DNA of 37,557 nucleotides from an uncultured Succinivibrio sp. (GTDB taxonomy: Bacteria > Pseudomonadota > Gammaproteobacteria > Enterobacterales > Succinivibrionaceae). This document shows, piece by piece, positions 23,429 through 31,506 of the stretch. Numbering within the stretch: position 1 is the stretch's first letter; every line of letters starts with the position of its first letter. The stretch covers positions 1-37,557 of the forward strand of contig CAAECI010000037.1 of NCBI GenBank assembly GCA_900754255.1, given 5' to 3'. A program made the translations under genes and the position numbers. Under the pieces are notes generated by a model. That model did no database searches. It was given only the letters and a program-made list of their open reading frames with translations, and was not told the DNA's origin.

Positions 23429-24772
23429 TCAGCGCAGCACCAAGCCCTTTTTTAATCTTGCATAGGGCTTTTTCGTCAGGATGAGGGCCAAAACTGCGGA
23501 CATGAAGGCAGCAAGGCCGGGAGCCGTCCAAATGCCGGACAACCCGAAGCCAGACAAAGCCAACACGCAGCCTGCAGGAAAGAGCAAGGTATTGCAAAAG
23601 GAAATTATAAAAGCCCGCCCCGCTCTTTCAAGCGCCGTTAAAAATCCGCGCAACGCCATTTCCACCCATAAAAAGAGGTAGCGCCAGGCCACAAGCGCCA
23701 TGCATAGGGTTCCCGCCTCGATAAAGGGCTGATCGCCGTCGGCGGCATAAAAAGGTATGAAATAATCGCCGAAAAGCTCAAAAACTATGAAAACGATCAG
23801 GGAAAATGCCCCGGCCGCCTGTAAAAGCAGCTTTTCGATCGCCAACACCCGCAAAGGCAAATTGGCACCGTGGCAATAGCTTAAGGGTGGCTGCAGCGCC
23901 CCGACCATGCCGTCCACCAGCATCATCACCACCGATCCTATATACATCACCGCCGCATTGGCGGCCACCGCCACGCTGCCGCCTGCCTTTAACAGCAATG
24001 TATTGGTGATGAGCATGAGCACCGACCAGGAGCTTTCCTCAAGAAAATGCGGAAAGCCGCTGTACAAAAGCCTTTTGAATTGACGATAGGGAATAAGTCC
24101 GCGCGTAAATTTCAGATCCGTCTTTTTACGTACGAAGGGCCAAATACCGGCCAGCGCACCAATGCTCAAGGATACACAGGTAGTAAAGGATGCCGACCAT
24201 ATACCCTGGCGCAGCTCCACAATGAAGATGTAATCCAAAAGCAAATTAAAAAGCGAGGTGAAGATCCCAAGATACATGGAATACTTCTGCAAACCGCAGA
24301 TACGCAGATATGAATTTACATCATAGTAAAGGCAAACCAAGGGCCCCGAGAGCAAATACGAACGCACGTAGACCGTCGAGAGCGCTACGGTCTCATCATC
24401 GGCCCCCATGGCTCTTAAAAAGGGCTCGGTAAAAATAAAGCCCGCCACACACATAAAAACGCCCAAAAGCAGTGCCGTACACACGCCCACGGTAAAGGTG
24501 CGGTTGGCGCGCAAATATTTTTTTTCACCTAAAAATCGGGCAATTTGTACCGAGGATCCGGTGCCGATCATCATGGCCAAAGCAAACACCGCCCCCAAGA
24601 GAGGCCACATCATATTGGCCGCCGCCAAGGAGGCATGTCCCATATAATGTCCGACGAACATACCGTCAACCACCACATACAGGGCCGAGGTTGCCATGGA
24701 TACCGAGCCCGGGAGCACGCAGTATACGAAAAGTCGTGCCGGACTCATGCTTTCAAAAATTTGCGAACGCAT
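23429..24772 (-). CDS. MATE family efflux transporter
   Basis: 447 residues from the ATG at 24772, which has AGGAAA 6 bases upstream; an earlier ATG at 24808 lacks a ribosome binding site. Twelve membrane segments in two homologous halves; ALYVVVDGMFVGHYMGHASLAAANMMWP in the first half (shown in two parts here: ALYVVVDGMFVGHYMG and HASLAAANMMWP) is the classic MatE signature around TM1-2. The composition suggests the MepA-like/DinF-related group. It should export cationic drugs or metabolites using a Na+ or H+ gradient. The following MDR gene starts 35 bases after its stop. Confidence 0.9.
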   Translation of the reverse strand: MRSQIFESMSPARLFVYCVLPGSVSMATSALYVVVDGMFVGHYMGHASLAAANMMWPLLGAVFALAMMIGTGSSVQIARFLGEKKYLRANRTFTVGVCTALLLGVFMCVAGFIFTEPFLRAMGADDETVALSTVYVRSYLLSGPLVCLYYDVNSYLRICGLQKYSMYLGIFTSLFNLLLDYIFIVELRQGIWSASFTTCVSLSIGALAGIWPFVRKKTDLKFTRGLIPYRQFKRLLYSGFPHFLEESSWSVLMLITNTLLLKAGGSVAVAANAAVMYIGSVVMMLVDGMVGALQPPLSYCHGANLPLRVLAIEKLLLQAAGAFSLIVFIVFELFGDYFIPFYAADGDQPFIEAGTLCMALVAWRYLFLWVEMALRGFLTALERAGRAFIISFCNTLLFPAGCVLALSGFGLSGIWTAPGLAAFMSAVLALILTKKPYARLKKGLVLR

Positions 24773-24949
24773 TATTTTTCCTGAAATATCCGAGCAGTGC
24801 TCATTCAAAAAAATGAACTCGGATTTTTTAATTCCCCCGTCATAATAAATACGGGAGCGATCCGTAACGGAACCATTTCAATTGCAAATGCAAGCGATCC
24901 CGCCTCGATCTAAGAGCGTATATAAGAGTATTGAATTTCCAAGATAGGA

Positions 24950-25297
24950 TCAGGCGTAGGCCTCAAAGCTCAGCAATTTTGAGGCAAGATCGCGTTGATC
25001 CAGCACGGACGTATCCACATAGGCTCCGGCCCTACCCGATTTTTGGGCGGTGGATCTGATCCCGTCAAAATAGGCCTTGGCCCGCTCATAGGTGTGGGTG
25101 TTTTCCGCATAAGATCCTGCCGCAGCCGTCTCATCGACATCGCGCTCCCGCATCTTTTGGGGATCAGGCGACGCCGAGGATACCTCCGCTGCGGAGGCGA
25201 CGGAATTTATCTTATCCTGATTTAAAACACGACGACGATTGTCGGGATTTTGTATGAAAACGCCCGCATATGCGTTGCCGTTTATATCAAGAGCCAT
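24950..25297 (-). CDS. Small protein of unknown function downstream of tsaB
   Basis: 115 residues from the ATG at 25297 (AGG 8 bases upstream; a GTG three codons earlier is possible). It starts MALDINGNAYAGVFIQNP and then becomes charged, Ala/Ser-rich and helical, with HTYERAKAYFDGIRSTAQKSG and RDLASKLLSFEAYA at the end. No signal peptide, membrane segment or cysteine. I do not recognise a family. The gene is 13 bases after tsaB in the same direction, so likely co-transcribed with yoaA-tsaB. Its codon use looks like that of its neighbours. Confidence 0.7.
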   Translation of the reverse strand: MALDINGNAYAGVFIQNPDNRRRVLNQDKINSVASAAEVSSASPDPQKMRERDVDETAAAGSYAENTHTYERAKAYFDGIRSTAQKSGRAGAYVDTSVLDQRDLASKLLSFEAYA

Positions 25298-25310
25298 GCT
25301 AAACACCTAA

Positions 25311-26012
25311 TCAATGCTTAAGTTTGTGCTGCTCGGTAACCTTTTTCCATGCCACGTCATCACGTACGTACAAAGGCAATGCTTCCGCCGCCGTGACGGT
25401 TTTACCGGCATCAAAAAGTCTTTTTCCAAGCAGTGCTATCATCTCGGCATCGGGGAAGCGGGATCTTATGATCATATTGGGATTCATACCTGCTTTATAC
25501 ATAAGATCGATCCCCGATCCGCCGGCACAGGCAGGGCGTGCCCCCAGAGCTTTAAAAACCCTTTGCACCGCAACCTCCGGCGAGACCACGCAGGGCTCCA
25601 AAACAGCCTTGGGATAGTCCCCGGTTCGATCATATACGGCACAATAGACCTCACCCATGCGAGCATCTATGGCGGCCACGGCAAATTCCTCATCACTGCC
25701 TATAAGCGCCTGCATGGCCAAGGCCTCAAGCGATACCACTGCGGCGCAGGGCAGATTAAGACCTGCGGCCAATCCCTGAGCGGTGGAGGCGGCGATGCGC
25801 ACTCCGGTAAACGAGCCCGGACCGCGCCCGAAAACTATACCGTCCAGATCATGCATATCGAGATCAAAATGCGCAAGAGCGCGATCACACATGGGCAGTA
25901 TGAGCTCGGCATGCTTTTGCGGAGCTATTTCATTGATGGCAAAAACATCTCCGTCGTTATATACGGCCGCCGAGCAGTTTTCGGTGGAGGTTTCAACAGC
26001 CAGCAATTTCAT
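25311..26012 (-). CDS. tsaB: tRNA threonylcarbamoyladenosine biosynthesis protein TsaB
   Basis: 233 residues, ASKHA-fold protein (YeaZ). MKLLAVETSTENCSAAV, GRGPGSFTGVRIAASTAQGLA and AAIDARMGEVYCAVYD are family signatures. It is the scaffold that pairs with TsaD and TsaE to install t6A at position 37 of ANN-decoding tRNAs; it has no catalytic site of its own. AGGAG lies 7 bases upstream of the ATG. The preceding gene on the same strand is yoaA, 21 bases away; the same tsaB-yoaA neighbourhood exists in E. coli. Confidence 0.95.
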   Translation of the reverse strand: MKLLAVETSTENCSAAVYNDGDVFAINEIAPQKHAELILPMCDRALAHFDLDMHDLDGIVFGRGPGSFTGVRIAASTAQGLAAGLNLPCAAVVSLEALAMQALIGSDEEFAVAAIDARMGEVYCAVYDRTGDYPKAVLEPCVVSPEVAVQRVFKALGARPACAGGSGIDLMYKAGMNPNMIIRSRFPDAEMIALLGKRLFDAGKTVTAAEALPLYVRDDVAWKKVTEQHKLKH

Positions 26013-26033
26013 GAATTACTCCTATTTAGCTCT

Positions 26034-28226
26034 TTATTCTCGGTTGAAATTCTTTAAACCTGCTTTAAATCTGAACAGATCCTCGAGATCCTTACATATT
26101 GTAACAGGCGGCAGGCTCTTCATAAACAGGGAGCCGTAGCCTTTTTTTACTGTGCGCGGATCACAGATCACCAAAGCTCCGGTGTCTTTTTCATGGCGTA
26201 TTAAGCGACCTGCCCCCTGCCTTAACTCGATCACGGCCTCAGGCACGCTCAACTCCATAAACGAACGAGCTCCCTGCCTAAGCCCCGAGTCATAATGATC
26301 GCAGCGGGCCTTATACACCGGATCGGAGGGTGACTGAAAGGGAAGCTTATCGATGATCACAAGCGTCAGTGCGTTCCCCGGTACATCAACTCCCGCCCAA
26401 AACGAGGACGTACCCACCAATACGGCATTTCCGAGCCTGCGAAACTCCTTTAGAAGATCAGAGTTTGAAAGCTTCCCGTTTTGTACCAGGATGCGCCTTT
26501 GCATCATAAAACGCCGGCGCAGGCTCTCGGCAAAGGCGCCTACGGCATTGACGGAAGTGGTGAGCACGAAGATCCCGCCTTCATTTTCGCCTATAAGCTT
26601 CTCGAGCATGCAAACTATACGCTCCTCACGCCCTGCGGTATTTACCTCAGGGAAGTCCTTGCTTACAAGCAGGGCCGCATGAGAGGCATAGTCAAAGCAG
26701 CTTTCCACACAAAGCTCGGATACCTGCATCGATCCTAAGCCCATATCCCGCCTGAATTTTGCAAAATTTCCGGCCACGCTCAGTGTTGCCGAGGCGGCAA
26801 GCACTCCCACTCCCGCACTTTCGCATTTTTCAAAAAATTTGCCCATGATCCCGCTTATTTCAAGAGGGGTGATCTTAAGGGCAAAACCGTAACGGTTGAC
26901 CTCGACCGATCCTACGTTCTCGCCCTTTTGCCGCTGCTCCTCATCGTTTAAATGCATGAGATCCTCTATAGTCAATCTCATCTGCATCAGCTCCTTACTC
27001 ATGGATCCGAAGGCCTCGTCATCAGCGCTTTTGATATCGGCTATAAAGTCATGAAACTCCTTGATCCCCGTCCACAGCTCGGCCATGAGACGGCGAAACT
27101 CCAAGGAGATCTTTTCGTACTTTCGTCCGGGATCGGCACTGCTCTCGTCGAAGTCCTCATAGCGATAGAAAAGAAAGTTGCGACAGGCAGGAGATCCGCG
27201 GGATGCAAGATAGGCATGCAAATGCTCGGCGGCCGTTTTGAGCCTGGCATAGCCCTTTTTGAACTCTTCGATTATGTCGAGCTTTTCAGCCTTTATCAAA
27301 GCCTCCAAATCCTCACCGAGCTTTTTGATGTCATAGGAGCTGACCTCCCTGCCCAAATGCTTGCGGCCGTCGTCGGGAAGCTGATGAGCTTCATCGAAGA
27401 TGAGGATCTTATACTTTGGGAACAATATGCAGGGCCTCGTCGGATCGAAGTTGTCCTCCACGCCCATATCTGCAAAGAAAAGTGCATGATTGACCACCAC
27501 GATCTTGGATCTGACGGCTCTCTGCCTCGCCATAAGGGCAAAGCAGGAGCTGTGATATTTGCATTTTTTGCCGCGACAGGAGTGACGATCACAGCAAAGC
27601 GGCGCAATAAAATCATGCGGAAAGCGGGAATTGACCTCGGCATATTCGCACCTAGGATCATCCTGATCGGCCATGCTCTGCTGTTGCACCATAAACTTTA
27701 CAAGCTTACTTACAAGCGCAACGTAACGCCTGTGCTCAGGATCGGGATCTTCTATGGCAAGTCCGGTCTTATTCTTAAAATCCGCAATGAATTGGGCAAA
27801 TTTAGCCTTGCACAGATAGTTTGAAAAGCCCTTTAACGCAAAATAATTGCGCGGCACATGCAAAAGATCGCATATACGCGGCAGATCCTTATTCAAAAGC
27901 TGATCCTGCAGGGCCTTGGATCCCGTAGAGATCACTGCGGTTTTATCGCAAAGAATGGCCGGCAAAAGGTATGCATAGGTTTTGCCCGTACCGGTACCGG
28001 CCTCGGCCACGAGTATTTGTCCCCTGTCAAAGGCATCCTTGGCCGCACGGGATAGCTCAAGCTGTCCCGTGCGTGCCGTAAAGCCCGGGATCTCCTTTGC
28101 AAAGCGCCCGTTCTTTCCTAAAAAGGAATCGACAGTATCGGCATCGGTAAATTTAGGACCGTAGGCATCCGCCCTCGCATCTAATTCCGCTGACAAATCC
28201 TCCGCTTCATCGGCATGCATGACCAC
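26034..28226 (-). CDS. yoaA: YoaA/DinG family iron-sulfur DNA helicase
   Basis: 730 residues, XPD-like superfamily 2 helicase. Walker A AEAGTGTGKT at 74-83; Fe-S cluster cysteines Cys139 (SNYLC) and the C-x4-C-x5-C set Cys217, Cys222, Cys228; Walker B/DEAH at 278-281; then GTSSFWAGVDVPG, VIIDKLPF and the motif VI QGAGRLIRHEKDTG. The Fe-S spacing matches DinG and YoaA. The 5'-3' helicase acts in replication repair; E. coli YoaA binds the polymerase III chi subunit. Assigned YoaA rather than DinG because of the adjacent tsaB. The start is uncertain: GTG at 28226 or ATG at 28220. Confidence 0.93.
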   Translation of the reverse strand: MVMHADEAEDLSAELDARADAYGPKFTDADTVDSFLGKNGRFAKEIPGFTARTGQLELSRAAKDAFDRGQILVAEAGTGTGKTYAYLLPAILCDKTAVISTGSKALQDQLLNKDLPRICDLLHVPRNYFALKGFSNYLCKAKFAQFIADFKNKTGLAIEDPDPEHRRYVALVSKLVKFMVQQQSMADQDDPRCEYAEVNSRFPHDFIAPLCCDRHSCRGKKCKYHSSCFALMARQRAVRSKIVVVNHALFFADMGVEDNFDPTRPCILFPKYKILIFDEAHQLPDDGRKHLGREVSSYDIKKLGEDLEALIKAEKLDIIEEFKKGYARLKTAAEHLHAYLASRGSPACRNFLFYRYEDFDESSADPGRKYEKISLEFRRLMAELWTGIKEFHDFIADIKSADDEAFGSMSKELMQMRLTIEDLMHLNDEEQRQKGENVGSVEVNRYGFALKITPLEISGIMGKFFEKCESAGVGVLAASATLSVAGNFAKFRRDMGLGSMQVSELCVESCFDYASHAALLVSKDFPEVNTAGREERIVCMLEKLIGENEGGIFVLTTSVNAVGAFAESLRRRFMMQRRILVQNGKLSNSDLLKEFRRLGNAVLVGTSSFWAGVDVPGNALTLVIIDKLPFQSPSDPVYKARCDHYDSGLRQGARSFMELSVPEAVIELRQGAGRLIRHEKDTGALVICDPRTVKKGYGSLFMKSLPPVTICKDLEDLFRFKAGLKNFNRE

Positions 28227-28286
28227 TATGCGCCCCGCTTACGATTATTTCCAAGATCCGTCCGCATTTAACTGTGCAGGAGTTTA

Positions 28287-29027
28287 TCACTCAAAGGCAT
28301 ATTCGGCATTTACGTACGATTCAACCTCGCTCTCCTCGGGCAAATAAGACGCTTCATCCACCTCGGCAGGATCTGCATTCAAAGAGGCGGCCTTGGCGGC
28401 ATACATCACGGGAGATCTGCCCTGACTGCGATTTTCAAAGCTCAGCTTGCATGGCTTTAAAAGCTTGACCTCAAAGCCCTCGGCCAATCTTTTGGCCTGC
28501 TCACGGGCATCGGCCACGGCTCTTTCGTCGGCAAGCTTTTTTAATGCGCTCTCATCCTTGAGCGCATAGGAAATACCGTGTATCTCATCTATACCCGCAT
28601 TCACGGCTGCGGACGTCAAAGCACCCAGCAGAGAAAAATTGTCGGTACGTATTTTGAGATCGCGTACGGCCCAATAGCCCTCAAACTTTCTAGTCGTGCT
28701 TTTACGATCATAGGTGTAGCGGGGACTGACGTTGATGCTACCGCTTTGCATGGCCTCATCCTTTAGTCCCAAGGATCTGACTGCCTTTAAAAAAGCGGCC
28801 GTCTTCTTTTCACAGGCGCTGCGAGCTTCCTTGACGTCCTTATGCAGGGCCACCGCACTTAAATCCAAACAAGCCTCATCCGGTAAGGCCTTGGCATTGC
28901 CGTAGCCCTTTACCGAGATCAAGCCGTTCAAACGCGAGCAATCAACGCTTACATTTTCGGCATTCGCAAAGGTCATGGATCCCGTCGCTGCGCACAAAAA
29001 GGTAGTGATGAGAATTTTTTTTAACAT
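28287..29027 (-). CDS. SIMPL (DUF541) domain periplasmic protein, YggE-like
   Basis: 246 residues from the ATG at 29027, chosen for the AAGG at 7 bases and the signal peptide MLKKILITTFLCAATGSMTF ending at about ANA. The mature protein shows the SIMPL pattern: GLISVKGYGNAKALPDEACLDLS, then a long helix, SGSINVSPRYTYD, YWAVRDLKIRTDNFSLLGALTSAAVNAG (split by a short loop) and DAREQAKRLAEGFEVKL. E. coli YggE, of the same family, lowers oxidative stress by an unknown mechanism. The C-terminal 40 residues are acidic and not part of the domain. It precedes yoaA by 60 bases on the same strand. Confidence 0.85.
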   Translation of the reverse strand: MLKKILITTFLCAATGSMTFANAENVSVDCSRLNGLISVKGYGNAKALPDEACLDLSAVALHKDVKEARSACEKKTAAFLKAVRSLGLKDEAMQSGSINVSPRYTYDRKSTTRKFEGYWAVRDLKIRTDNFSLLGALTSAAVNAGIDEIHGISYALKDESALKKLADERAVADAREQAKRLAEGFEVKLLKPCKLSFENRSQGRSPVMYAAKAASLNADPAEVDEASYLPEESEVESYVNAEYAFE

Positions 29028-29174
29028 AGAATACCTTGGCAAAGAAAAGAACAAAGCTTCACAGGTAATGCAGTTTTAAGGCTGTAAGGCGCATCACGAC
29101 CAGCTCGATCCCGCAAAGCTACGTACCGGTGAGTTATGCGGGAAAGTCTTAATCGCAATGGGAATGAAAAGAAA

Positions 29175-29582
29175 TTATTTCTTATGCAACTGACGGGCAC
29201 CCTCGGCAGTTGCTACCACCGCCTCCAGAGAGCCGTCGGCATCTGATGCAGCCTCAACTCCGGCGCCCACTGCGCCCTCCAACACGGGGGCATCGGCAAT
29301 GCGCACGCGGGATCTCAGAGGCTCGTCCAACATGGCAATGGCCGCCTGAGAGCTGATGACACCCGAGCCAAGATCTGCAAGCACCACCACGCCGTCACCC
29401 TGATCGGCTTTCTCTATAGCGGCTTTGACTATCTCGGGATCGGTACCCATCTTACCGTCGACGGTTCCGCCTGCAGGATAGATCGGCATCTTTTCCCCAT
29501 CTCTGGATGAAATCTGCTGGACCATGTCGCAGATTCCTTCTGCAACCTTGAGGCTGTGGGATACAACAACAATACCAATCAT
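29175..29582 (-). CDS. dhaM: DhaM-type EIIA-like phosphocarrier, orphan
   Basis: 135 residues, EIIA-mannose-like fold. MIGIVVVSHSLKVAEGI puts the phospho-accepting His at position 9; YPAGGTVDGKMGTDPE, VVLADLGSGVISSQAAIAML and DAPVLEGAVGAGVEA are DhaM signatures. In PTS-dependent dihydroxyacetone kinases it passes phosphate from HPr to ADP bound on DhaL. E. coli DhaM carries extra HPr and EI-like domains; this is the single-domain form. No dhaK or dhaL is within the window, though they would normally be adjacent, so it is an orphan here. AAGGAG lies about 9 bases upstream of the ATG. Confidence 0.85.
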   Translation of the reverse strand: MIGIVVVSHSLKVAEGICDMVQQISSRDGEKMPIYPAGGTVDGKMGTDPEIVKAAIEKADQGDGVVVLADLGSGVISSQAAIAMLDEPLRSRVRIADAPVLEGAVGAGVEAASDADGSLEAVVATAEGARQLHKK

Positions 29583-29932
29583 TTGTGAGAACTCCTTAAA
29601 TCGTAATTCGTTTTAAGTATGGGCTGCGACCGCGCAATGTGCACACCAAGGAATGTTCAATGCAAAACACCCGTACATCCCATTCTTATATGCATATTCT
29701 AACATAGAGACAACGTACGTAACTTGTTTGACCACGAAGGATCATGGGGTTTTTTTGTGATCTGAACATTATTTATCATGTTGTAAAAAAACTTTTAATC
29801 TACGCGGTTGCCGATTTGCGTTCGACCTTGATAGACTTGATAGAATGGATGTGTTTAATATTATTATTAATAAATTTTTTTCTCCGCATCGTCACCTGAC
29901 ACCTGACAAAATACACTGAACAATAGCTCCTT
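29583..29932. other. Divergent intergenic region between dhaM and the diguanylate cyclase
   Basis: About 350 bases, AT-rich in its right half, with no coding frame I can support. It contains two perfect tandem duplications upstream of the cyclase: CTTGATAGA twice at 29827-29844 and CACCTGA twice at 29893-29906. These could be binding sites for regulators. No convincing consensus promoter could be fixed. Confidence 0.4.
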
Positions 29933-31426
29933 ATGACGAGGCGTGTGACTTTGCGCGAAACAATAAAAATTTACCCATGGAAAATGAGTATGTTGAATTC
30001 AAGCCCCATCAATCGACAATTCTCGGTATACCATTTTTATTTGTTTTCGGCATTGGTATTGCTTGAAACGCTGATGTCGTTTTCTTTTTTCGGCTATTTT
30101 CACATACAGCCCATATCCGTCACCATTGCCTATCTGCCCATTGTTATAAGTGCCGTATGTCTTAGGATCAGATATACGATTTTTTTAGGCCTGATCTTCG
30201 GGATCATCAGCGCCTATAAGGCCTCATCCTTTTATGTGATGCCGGCGGATATGATCTTCTCGCCGCTTAGAAGCGGTATGCCCGTTCAATCGCTGATCCT
30301 CAGCATAGGAACACGCATGCTGTTTGCGTTTGTAATTGCACTCGCCTGCAACTGGGCCAAAAGGGTACGCTGTCGCTACTATCTCGTTTTTGCTGTGGGC
30401 GCCGCCGCTCCGGTATTGCATGCGGCCATCGTATACCAAGCCATGGGAACTCTCTTTCCTGAAATAGGCATCAATATCTCCCGTTTAAATCCGTTTTCCC
30501 TCAATAAAATTTGCTTAGGGCTTTTCTCCGCGCTCATATCCGTAGCCATGCTGCGCTTGCATCGCAGCAAGCTCAGGCAGGACTTTAAGGAAGGTGTGGA
30601 CAGATATCGCAGTACTCGATTGGTGAATATTTGGATCACATTCCTTATATTCATCGTTTTTATGATCATGGTGAGCTTCGTTTTCTATTTCGGCTCACGT
30701 ATGAAGCCTCTGCTGAACAAATACGATGTTTTGGTAAGCGAAAAAATGTTCCACGACATTTTGCATTATCAGCTGCAGTCATCACTGGCCACGCTCTCCC
30801 TCTGTCTTTTGCTGATTGTGGTATTGCTTGCAGGCTACCGATATATGGCCTATCACTGCTACCTGGGCGATCTTGACGCCCTCACCAATGTGCTGGGACG
30901 CAGAAGCTTTTTTGAAAAATGCGAAAAGTTCACCACAAAGCATACGGCCATCTCCGACAGATTGTGCTTTTTACTCATAGACATCGATTATTTCAAGCAG
31001 ATCAACGACAATTACGGTCATCCGCAGGGTGACGCCGTCTTGGTGGGCATTGCCGGCCTTTTAGAGCACTATTTCAGCCGTTACGGATTGGTAGGACGTA
31101 TAGGCGGTGATGAGTTTGCCGTCATGCTGCTACGCCCTATGCCGCAGGAAAAGCTTTGTGAGATCCTCGATGATTTCTTCAATGCCCTGCAGGAAATACC
31201 CTTGCCCTCGCATATGTCAAAGCTAAGGCTCAGCTGCAGCATAGGCTGTTTAAAGTTTGAGCACTGGCTCCATATGCAGGAAGTGATGAGTAAGGCGGAC
31301 AGGCTTTTGTATATGGTGAAAAACTCAGGACGCGCCGGCTATATTGTGGGAGCGGATGACGAGCACATCTCCATAAAAAAAACGGGCATAGTGCGCCCCA
31401 TGATCGATCCTAATCTTCTTTTTTAG
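29933..31426 (+). CDS. Membrane diguanylate cyclase with an ECF S-component-like sensor
   Basis: Up to 497 residues. The C-terminal GGDEF domain (about 310-470) has LLIDIDYFKQIND, YGHPQGDAVL and an intact GGDEF at 391-395, so it should make cyclic di-GMP. The I-site RxxD is absent (R383-Y-G-L), so product inhibition is not expected. The N-terminus has about six membrane segments, and residues 62-175 resemble an ECF transporter S-component: ISVTIAYLPIVISAV, LGLIFGIISAYKAS, MIFSPLRSG, SLILSIGTRMLFAFVIAL. A further membrane pair (about 235-300) encloses a 35-residue periplasmic loop. No EcfA or EcfT is encoded nearby, so this part may act as a ligand sensor. The start is uncertain (29933, 29984 or 29990). 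Confidence 0.88.
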   Translation: MTRRVTLRETIKIYPWKMSMLNSSPINRQFSVYHFYLFSALVLLETLMSFSFFGYFHIQPISVTIAYLPIVISAVCLRIRYTIFLGLIFGIISAYKASSFYVMPADMIFSPLRSGMPVQSLILSIGTRMLFAFVIALACNWAKRVRCRYYLVFAVGAAAPVLHAAIVYQAMGTLFPEIGINISRLNPFSLNKICLGLFSALISVAMLRLHRSKLRQDFKEGVDRYRSTRLVNIWITFLIFIVFMIMVSFVFYFGSRMKPLLNKYDVLVSEKMFHDILHYQLQSSLATLSLCLLLIVVLLAGYRYMAYHCYLGDLDALTNVLGRRSFFEKCEKFTTKHTAISDRLCFLLIDIDYFKQINDNYGHPQGDAVLVGIAGLLEHYFSRYGLVGRIGGDEFAVMLLRPMPQEKLCEILDDFFNALQEIPLPSHMSKLRLSCSIGCLKFEHWLHMQEVMSKADRLLYMVKNSGRAGYIVGADDEHISIKKTGIVRPMIDPNLLF

Positions 31427-31468
31427 ATCAAGAATTTAGATCAAGAACTCGAACCGAAACGCTGCAAT

Positions 31469-31494
31469 AAGCCTCCGCACGGTGACGGAGGCTT
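31469..31494. terminator. Hairpin between convergent diguanylate cyclase and aminotransferase genes
   Basis: AAGCCTCCG-CACGGTGA-CGGAGGCTT is a 9-bp GC-rich stem. On the minus strand it is followed by ATTGC after a TT, on the plus strand by GG; no long T-run exists on either side. Its position between two convergent genes suggests a shared terminator of modest strength. A 13-base direct repeat (TTTAGATCAAGAA) lies just to its left at about 31422-31447. Confidence 0.5.
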
Positions 31495-31506
31495 GGCCGA
31501 TCTTGC

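Noticed and set aside
25314..26057. Plus-strand open frame (247 codons) opposite tsaB
   Set aside because: Complement of tsaB; the TsaB signatures and ribosome binding site are on the minus strand.
26952..27824. Long plus-strand open frame (290 codons) opposite yoaA
   Set aside because: Shadow of a well-supported helicase gene whose motifs all lie on the minus strand.
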